Origin: Chthoniobacterales bacterium
GTDB taxonomy: Bacteria; Verrucomicrobiota; Verrucomicrobiia; Chthoniobacterales; JACTMZ01
NCBI GenBank assembly: GCA_017853515.1
Contig: JAFMJK010000127.1
Coordinates: forward strand, 1-6,644
Length of the DNA stretch: 6,644 nucleotides
Direction: 5' to 3'
The notes beneath the pieces are model-generated. The model made no database searches, was not told the DNA's origin, and worked only from the letters and a program-made list of their open reading frames with translations. This document shows positions 1-6,644 of this stretch, one piece after another. The translations under genes were made by a program, and so were the position numbers. The first letter of the stretch is position 1. Every line of letters begins with the position of its first letter.

Positions 1-41
1 AAGCGCGTCAGGGCAAGCGGATCCGGTTCTCTGGGCGGCGC

Positions 42-76
42 AAAAAAAACCGGGGCGGCCGAATGGCCGCCCCGGT
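42..76 (-). terminator. Intrinsic terminator after groEL
   Basis: A perfect 12-bp GC-rich stem (49-60 paired with 65-76) closes on a GAAT/ATTC four-base loop. On the minus strand it is followed at once by eight U residues (42-49 read in reverse, the last of which can also pair in the stem). It begins about 30 bases after the groEL stop codon and would end the dnaK-groES-groEL transcript. The plus strand has no U tract after the stem, so it works in one direction only. Bases 1-41 beyond it show nothing I can assign. Confidence 0.95.
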
Positions 77-106
77 GTGATTAGTTCAGGCTGTGGGCCG
101 GACTTC

Positions 107-1744
<1,638 letters not shown>

Positions 1745-1748
1745 ATGA

Positions 1749-1784
1749 TTTAGTTTTCAGTAATTCAGTGTTCAGTGATTCAGT
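1749..1784 (-). repeat. ACTGAA heptad array forming the groEL leader
   Basis: TTCAGT occurs on the plus strand at 1756, 1764, 1771 and 1779, with a one-base variant TTTAGT at 1749. Start-to-start spacing alternates 7, 8, 7, 8, giving a 15-base double unit. On the coding strand of groEL these read as ACTGAA words (and one ACTAAA). They occupy nearly the whole 42-base groES-groEL gap, which has 12 G/C in 42 bases inside a very GC-rich neighbourhood and carries no Shine-Dalgarno. The array could be a dispersed short tandem repeat or a leader that supports start without a Shine-Dalgarno; the sequence alone does not decide. Confidence 0.8.
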
Positions 1785-1786
1785 TT

Positions 1787-2080
1787 TTAGCTGAGGACGC
1801 CGAGGATGTCGTCCTCGCGCATGATGAGGTAGGACTTGTCGTCCACCTTGATTTCGGTGCCGCCGTATTTGCTGAAGAGCACCTTGTCGCCGACTTTCAC
1901 GACGAACTCGATTTTCTTGCCGTTGTCGTCCGTTTTACCGGTGCCGACTGCGGCAATTTTGCCCTCTTGCGGTTTTTCCTTGGCGGTGTCGGGAATGATG
2001 ATCCCGCCTTTGATCGTTTCCTTTTCGTCGAGCGGCTCAACGAGCACGCGGTCGCCGATAGGTTTGACTTTGGCTGCCAT
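1787..2080 (-). CDS. groES: Co-chaperonin GroES (Hsp10, Cpn10)
   Basis: This 97-residue protein is the seven-subunit lid of the GroEL chamber and acts in the cytosol. The family opening is present (VKPIGDRVLVEPL at about 5-17), then the mobile loop (about 18-36) with the hydrophobic III in GGIIIPD that docks on GroEL, then EGKIAAVGTG, the GDKVLFSKYGGTEIKVD core and the ending YLIMREDDILGVLS. The length equals the E. coli protein. It lies 97 bases after dnaK and 42 before groEL on the same strand, so co-transcription is likely. Its GGAGG is unusually far (15 bases) from the ATG; no other in-frame start fits the family N-terminus better. Confidence 0.99.
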   Translation of the reverse strand: MAAKVKPIGDRVLVEPLDEKETIKGGIIIPDTAKEKPQEGKIAAVGTGKTDDNGKKIEFVVKVGDKVLFSKYGGTEIKVDDKSYLIMREDDILGVLS

Positions 2081-2094
2081 AGTTTTGGTTTCTT

Positions 2095-2125
2095 ACCTCC
2101 GTTGTGTTGTGTGTGGTGGTTGTTG
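2095..2125 (-). promoter_or_regulatory. groES ribosome binding site with C/A-only leader
   Basis: On the coding strand GGAGGT (2100 down to 2095) matches the anti-Shine-Dalgarno well, but 15 bases lie between GGAGG and the ATG, against a usual 5-9. Immediately upstream, 2125 down to 2101 is 25 bases made only of C and A, which cannot fold on itself and should keep this segment single-stranded. The two together look like an open ribosome landing zone between the hairpin at 2131-2150 and groES. The function is inferred. Confidence 0.65.
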
Positions 2126-2130
2126 AATGC

Positions 2131-2159
2131 GCGGACGGACACCCGTCCGCCCGCGCGGG
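2131..2159 (-). other. GC hairpin in the dnaK-groES gap
   Basis: A perfect 8-bp stem (2131-2138 with 2143-2150) closes on a four-base loop, and a 10-base palindrome CCCGCGCGGG (2150-2159) abuts it, sharing base 2150. On the transcript it starts about 18 bases after the dnaK stop. No U tract follows, so it is not a classic terminator. It may stabilise the 3' end of a processed dnaK message, set the dnaK to groES ratio, or be a copy of a dispersed palindromic repeat. Confidence 0.7.
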
Positions 2160-2177
2160 TTCAAAGTTGCGGTCGCG

Positions 2178-4121
<1,944 letters not shown>

Positions 4122-4131
4122 AAAAGTGTGT

Positions 4132-4138
4132 CTCCTTT
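4132..4138 (-). promoter_or_regulatory. dnaK Shine-Dalgarno
   Basis: On the coding strand AAAGGAG lies ten bases before the dnaK ATG, fixing the start. A CTCC at 4148 down to 4145 could pair with its GGAG across a nine-base loop. At only four pairs this would be a weak hairpin of the kind that melts easily, so a thermometer role is possible but poorly supported. Confidence 0.8.
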
Positions 4139-4180
4139 AAGTTTGGAGCAATCTACCAAGCAGGATCGGTGCCATGAAGG

Positions 4181-4215
4181 GTGTGACGAGTGACATGTGG
4201 CTTGTGGCGAGGGAC
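4181..4215 (-). repeat. Five tandem heptads in the dnaK leader
   Basis: Read on the plus strand in steps of seven from 4181, the units are GTGTGAC, GAGTGAC, ATGTGGC, TTGTGGC and GAGGGAC. They fit NNGTGRC, with one mismatch in the last. On the dnaK coding strand this is GYCACNN repeated five times, ending about 60 bases before the ATG. The units vary at the same positions (1-2 and 6), which suggests a real degenerate 7-base tandem repeat. The groEL leader also has heptad spacing, but a different word. Confidence 0.65.
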
Positions 4216-4255
4216 TTGGAGATATTGATCCGATTGGAAAAATCGGTCTAAGTAT

Positions 4256-4311
4256 GTGCCATAATGGCGCAAATGGCACGATCGTTGGTTCAAGGTGCGA
4301 CAGGATGGCGC
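4256..4311. promoter_or_regulatory. Cluster of ATGGCRC elements, possible operator
   Basis: ATGGCRC occurs at 4264-4270 and 4273-4279 on the plus strand and inverted (GTGCCAT) at 4256-4262. Another plus copy is at 4305-4311 and another inverted copy at 4169-4175. The outer pair forms a perfect inverted repeat of seven bases with a ten-base gap, and the inner pair forms GCCAT-A-ATGGC. Inverted and direct half-sites packed between divergent genes are typical of a transcription-factor operator. The factor is unknown; the pattern is not CIRCE (TTAGCACTC-N9-GAGTGCTAA). Confidence 0.5.
4261..4300 (-). promoter_or_regulatory. Possible heat-shock (sigma32-like) promoter for dnaK
   Basis: On the minus strand CTTGAA (4294 down to 4289), preceded by TCGCAC, matches the core of the sigma32 -35. 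Two -10-like words follow: TGCCATTT (4278 down to 4271) after only 10 bases, and CGCCATTA (4269 down to 4262) after 19. Neither spacing is the usual 13-17, so the call is tentative. Both -10 candidates lie inside the ATGGCRC cluster. The resulting leader would be roughly 130-150 bases. Confidence 0.3.
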
Positions 4312-4368
4312 GCAGGTAACGGGGAAGCTACAACCGCTTGACCGAAAAAGCGATCGGTCGTAATTGAC

Positions 4369-4392
4369 AGGAGCGGAAGCGATTCCGCTCCT
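4369..4392 (+). promoter_or_regulatory. Hairpin masking the Shine-Dalgarno of the hydrolase gene
   Basis: AGGAGCGGAA (4369-4378) pairs perfectly with TTCCGCTCCT (4383-4392) across a GCGA loop, a GNRA-type stabilising tetraloop. The hairpin ends three bases before the ATG at 4396. The only Shine-Dalgarno-like word, AGGAG at 4369-4373, forms the base of the stem, 22 bases from the start codon in linear distance. Folded, the ribosome site would be hidden. No U run follows, so it is not a simple terminator. Confidence 0.6.
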
Positions 4393-4395
4393 CCC

Positions 4396-6644
4396 ATGAA
4401 AATGTCCGCAACATCGGTTGCGATCGTTGCCGTTTTGGTTCTGGCGACAATTGCCCCATGCCACTCGGCAGAGTGGGTCTCGCGGCACGGACTGACTAGC
4501 GCGGAATTCCAGAGCGAGTTCACCACATGGACGGCCGCTCCCTACAATTTCCGTCTTGTCTCGGTCTGCGGCTACGAGGAGGGAGGTGTCGCGAAGTTTG
4601 CTGCGGTGTGGGAGAAGAAAACGAACAGCATTGCGTGGGCGGCTCACCACCAATTGACGCCCTCCGAGTTCGAGCAATACCGCACGAACTACGCCGCGCA
4701 GAATTTGCATCCGGTTTTCCTCACCGGCTTCGGCTTGGGCGGTCAGCAGTATTTCAGCGCGATCTGGGAACACGCGGCTAATCCCGATGTTGAGTCGCGC
4801 GCGGGTCTGAGTTGGTCGGATTACTTCACCGCCGAGGCCGCGTTGGCCATCCAGGGGTATAAGCAGTCGTTCCTCTGGGAGTTCGGCGTTGGCGGAACCA
4901 ACTATTTCAACGGCATCTGGCGCAAAGATTTTCCGCCCGGATACGTCTGGACGAATGCGGAGCACCGCACTTCGACGCAATACCAGCAGGATTTCAACGC
5001 GGCGAGCGCCGGCGGATTCGAATTGGTGGCCGCCAGCGGCGCCTTTGTCGATGGCACCAACTATCACACCGCGCTCTGGCGCAAGCCGCCCTTGGCCCCC
5101 TGGTCCTACAGCTACCACGGACTCACCTCGCCGAACCTTGAAGCCGAGACGCTCAACGCCTACTACACCGGGTTCCGTCCGTCGGTGGTCGGGGTCACTC
5201 CGGGGGCTGCGGGTCCCCGTTTTCATCCGGTGTTCCATGCCAATGGCGGTATGCAGCCGGCCAACCTCGCGCTGATCGACAATGCGATGCGTTCCTACAT
5301 GCAGAGCAACCAGATTGCGGGCCTTTCGCTGGCCATCGCCAATCAGGGGCGGCTCGTCTACGCGCGCGGCTTCGGCTTGGCCGACATGGAAGCAGGGGAG
5401 AATGCGCACCCGCACCACCGTTTCCGCATCGCCAGCGTGTCGAAGACATTCACCGCGGCGGCGATCCTCAAGCTCGATGACGATGATGGCGAAGGCTCGA
5501 CCATTCTCGACCGCCCGGTATTCGGAGCAGCCAACAGCCTGCTCGGCAATACTTACGGCACGAATGCCTACAGCCAAAGGGAAACGAACATCACATTGCG
5601 CATGATGCTCAATCACACGGCCGGGTGGACAGGGTTCGCCGTGAGCAACACAAACCCTCCCGTGGAGATGAATTACATCTGGAACCCCGCTTACGGCGAC
5701 ACGCACGCGCAGCTCATTGCCGACGCCCTCGACAACACGGAGCCGGCCAACATTCCCGGGACAGCCTATGACTACCTCAACCTTGGATACTGCATAGCCG
5801 GGCGTATCGTTGAACGACTGAGCGGTAAAACATACGAGAAATACGTCCAAGACGCCATTCTGGCACCTTGCGGAATTACCGAGATGGAGGTCGGTGGAGT
5901 CGGACTGGCTGGCCGCAAGCCGGGGGAGGTGCGGTATTACGATAACGATATCGGGGGGTCCGATCCCTACGCTGTGATCAATCCGCGCCGCATGGATGCC
6001 CATGGCGGATGGATCGCGAAACCTATCGACCTGCTCCTTTTTCTCCGGCGGATCAACAGCGACCCGACCTATACGGATATTCTCTCCAGCAACAGCATGA
6101 CGCAGATGCAGGCGGGTTCGGTCCCGCGCAGCGACTACGGATTGGGTCTTTTCGGCCTGAGCTCCGGATCGTGGTGGGGACACAACGGCACCATGTCCGG
6201 AAGCGTCGCTTTTCTCGTGCAGCGCAACGACGGATTCTCGTTTGCCTACGCGATGAACACGCTGCCGACGACCAACAATGACGTTTTCGGAAACCGGCTG
6301 CGCCAGACGATCGATGGCCTGATCAATACGATCAGCACGAACAACGGATGGCCCGCCTATGATCTTTTCCCCGGCGGCAGCCCGAAATTCACCGAGTGGG
6401 TGAATTTCAAGTTCGGACGAGAAGCACGACTGCAGTTTTCCCTGCAGAATTTCTGGTCGGCGGAGGCCGATCCGGACAACGACGGCTTGCCCAACATTGC
6501 CGAGGCTGTCTTCGACACGGATCCTCTGGCACGCAGCGTGGCGCCCGTGTCCGCCTCGGTCGAAGGCCGGGAATTCGTCGTCCGTTGGGTCACCAAGACC
6601 AACGATGTCGGCGCCGTTGTCCGGCCTCTGCAACGCACGAATTT
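4396..6644 (+). CDS. Secreted BTRD1-repeat serine hydrolase (class C beta-lactamase-like), 3' end cut by window
   Basis: The frame is open for 749 codons to the window edge with no stop, so the C-terminus is missing. Residues 1-25 form a signal peptide (K2, hydrophobic core, likely cut near CHS-AEW). Residues about 27-283 hold five degenerate repeats of roughly 50 residues, each of the type HGLTSAEF...GYRPV..GFG..G...F.AIWEK, resembling bacterial tandem repeat domain 1 (BTRD1). Residues about 286-650 form a serine beta-lactamase/DD-peptidase fold domain: nucleophile S347 and K350 in SVSK, LNHTAGW at 405-411, Y460-L-N462 in YDYLNLGY, and H596-N-G598 in GHNGTMSG. Residues 691-710 (ADPDNDGLPNIAEAVFDTDP) look like a calcium-binding turn seen near the C-terminus of exported verrucomicrobial proteins. 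It probably acts in the periplasm or outside the cell on a peptide, ester or amide; the substrate cannot be told. ATG 4396 is the first start after an in-frame stop at 4339, and it gives the signal peptide. The gene is divergent from dnaK. Confidence 0.9.
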   Translation, partial: MKMSATSVAIVAVLVLATIAPCHSAEWVSRHGLTSAEFQSEFTTWTAAPYNFRLVSVCGYEEGGVAKFAAVWEKKTNSIAWAAHHQLTPSEFEQYRTNYAAQNLHPVFLTGFGLGGQQYFSAIWEHAANPDVESRAGLSWSDYFTAEAALAIQGYKQSFLWEFGVGGTNYFNGIWRKDFPPGYVWTNAEHRTSTQYQQDFNAASAGGFELVAASGAFVDGTNYHTALWRKPPLAPWSYSYHGLTSPNLEAETLNAYYTGFRPSVVGVTPGAAGPRFHPVFHANGGMQPANLALIDNAMRSYMQSNQIAGLSLAIANQGRLVYARGFGLADMEAGENAHPHHRFRIASVSKTFTAAAILKLDDDDGEGSTILDRPVFGAANSLLGNTYGTNAYSQRETNITLRMMLNHTAGWTGFAVSNTNPPVEMNYIWNPAYGDTHAQLIADALDNTEPANIPGTAYDYLNLGYCIAGRIVERLSGKTYEKYVQDAILAPCGITEMEVGGVGLAGRKPGEVRYYDNDIGGSDPYAVINPRRMDAHGGWIAKPIDLLLFLRRINSDPTYTDILSSNSMTQMQAGSVPRSDYGLGLFGLSSGSWWGHNGTMSGSVAFLVQRNDGFSFAYAMNTLPTTNNDVFGNRLRQTIDGLINTISTNNGWPAYDLFPGGSPKFTEWVNFKFGREARLQFSLQNFWSAEADPDNDGLPNIAEAVFDTDPLARSVAPVSASVEGREFVVRWVTKTNDVGAVVRPLQRTN

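Noticed and set aside
1..41. Possible gene end or element left of the terminator
   Set aside because: Too short, with no motif, start or stop that can be interpreted.
4338..4364. TTGACC and CGTAAT as a plus-strand promoter
   Set aside because: The spacer is only 15 bases and the -10 lacks its two most important first bases, so I cannot support it.
4364..4369. A perfect TTGACA -35 box on the plus strand
   Set aside because: No -10-like word lies 16-18 bases downstream (the spot is GCTCCT, inside the hairpin), and it would place the start within the gene.
4122..4395. CIRCE operator (HrcA site)
   Set aside because: Searched by eye on both strands for TTAGCACTC and GAGTGCTAA; only fragments such as GAGTGAC occur, with no inverted partner.
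4396..4470. Lipoprotein signal around the cysteine at residue 22
   Set aside because: The residue before the cysteine is proline (TIAPC), which does not fit a lipobox; a standard signal peptidase I site after it fits better.
4153..6633. An 826-codon open frame on the minus strand opposite the hydrolase
   Set aside because: It has no recognisable domain, is rich in R/G/V/H in the manner of an antisense shadow, and lies opposite a frame with a signal peptide and intact catalytic motifs. GC-rich codon bias explains its openness.

Overview
The window looks like chromosomal DNA from a GC-rich bacterium, most likely in the phylum Verrucomicrobiota (perhaps near Opitutales). That placement is inference from three things: the overall style of the GroEL, GroES and DnaK proteins, the order dnaK-groES-groEL in one run, and a secreted hydrolase whose C-terminal segment has the DPDNDGLPN-type calcium-binding turn common at the ends of verrucomicrobial exported proteins. 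No rRNA or tRNA is present to confirm it.

The left two-thirds (107-4121, minus strand) is a chaperone cluster read right to left: dnaK, groES, groEL, closed by a strong intrinsic terminator at 42-76. DnaK and GroEL/GroES are the two main ATP-driven folding machines of the cytosol, and their spacing (97 and 42 bases) fits a single transcript. The usual DnaK partners grpE and dnaJ, and a repressor gene such as hrcA, are not in the window. The three translation starts are built very differently: dnaK has a standard Shine-Dalgarno; groES has a strong GGAGG set unusually far from its ATG behind a 25-base C/A-only leader and a GC hairpin; groEL has no Shine-Dalgarno at all, and its leader is almost entirely ACTGAA heptads.

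A 274-base divergent intergenic region (4122-4395) separates dnaK from a plus-strand gene. It holds no CIRCE element. It does contain five tandem 7-base units (4181-4215), five copies of a 7-base ATGGCRC element in both orientations (three of them packed in 4256-4279), a sigma32-like -35 with poorly spaced -10 candidates, and a perfect 10-bp hairpin with a GCGA tetraloop that ends three bases before the downstream ATG and buries the only AGGAG.

The right third (4396 to the window end, plus strand) is a long open frame without a stop, so the gene is cut by the window edge. It encodes a secreted protein with a signal peptide, five degenerate ~50-residue repeats resembling bacterial tandem repeat domain 1 (BTRD1), a class-C beta-lactamase-like serine hydrolase domain with its motifs intact (SVSK, YLN, HNG), and a C-terminal calcium-binding-like segment. 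Long open frames antisense to all of these genes are judged to be codon-bias shadows.

The most interesting material is the non-coding architecture: heptad-repeat leaders in front of two chaperone genes, the ATGGCRC cluster, and the hairpin-masked start of the hydrolase. The coding genes of the chaperone cluster are ordinary.
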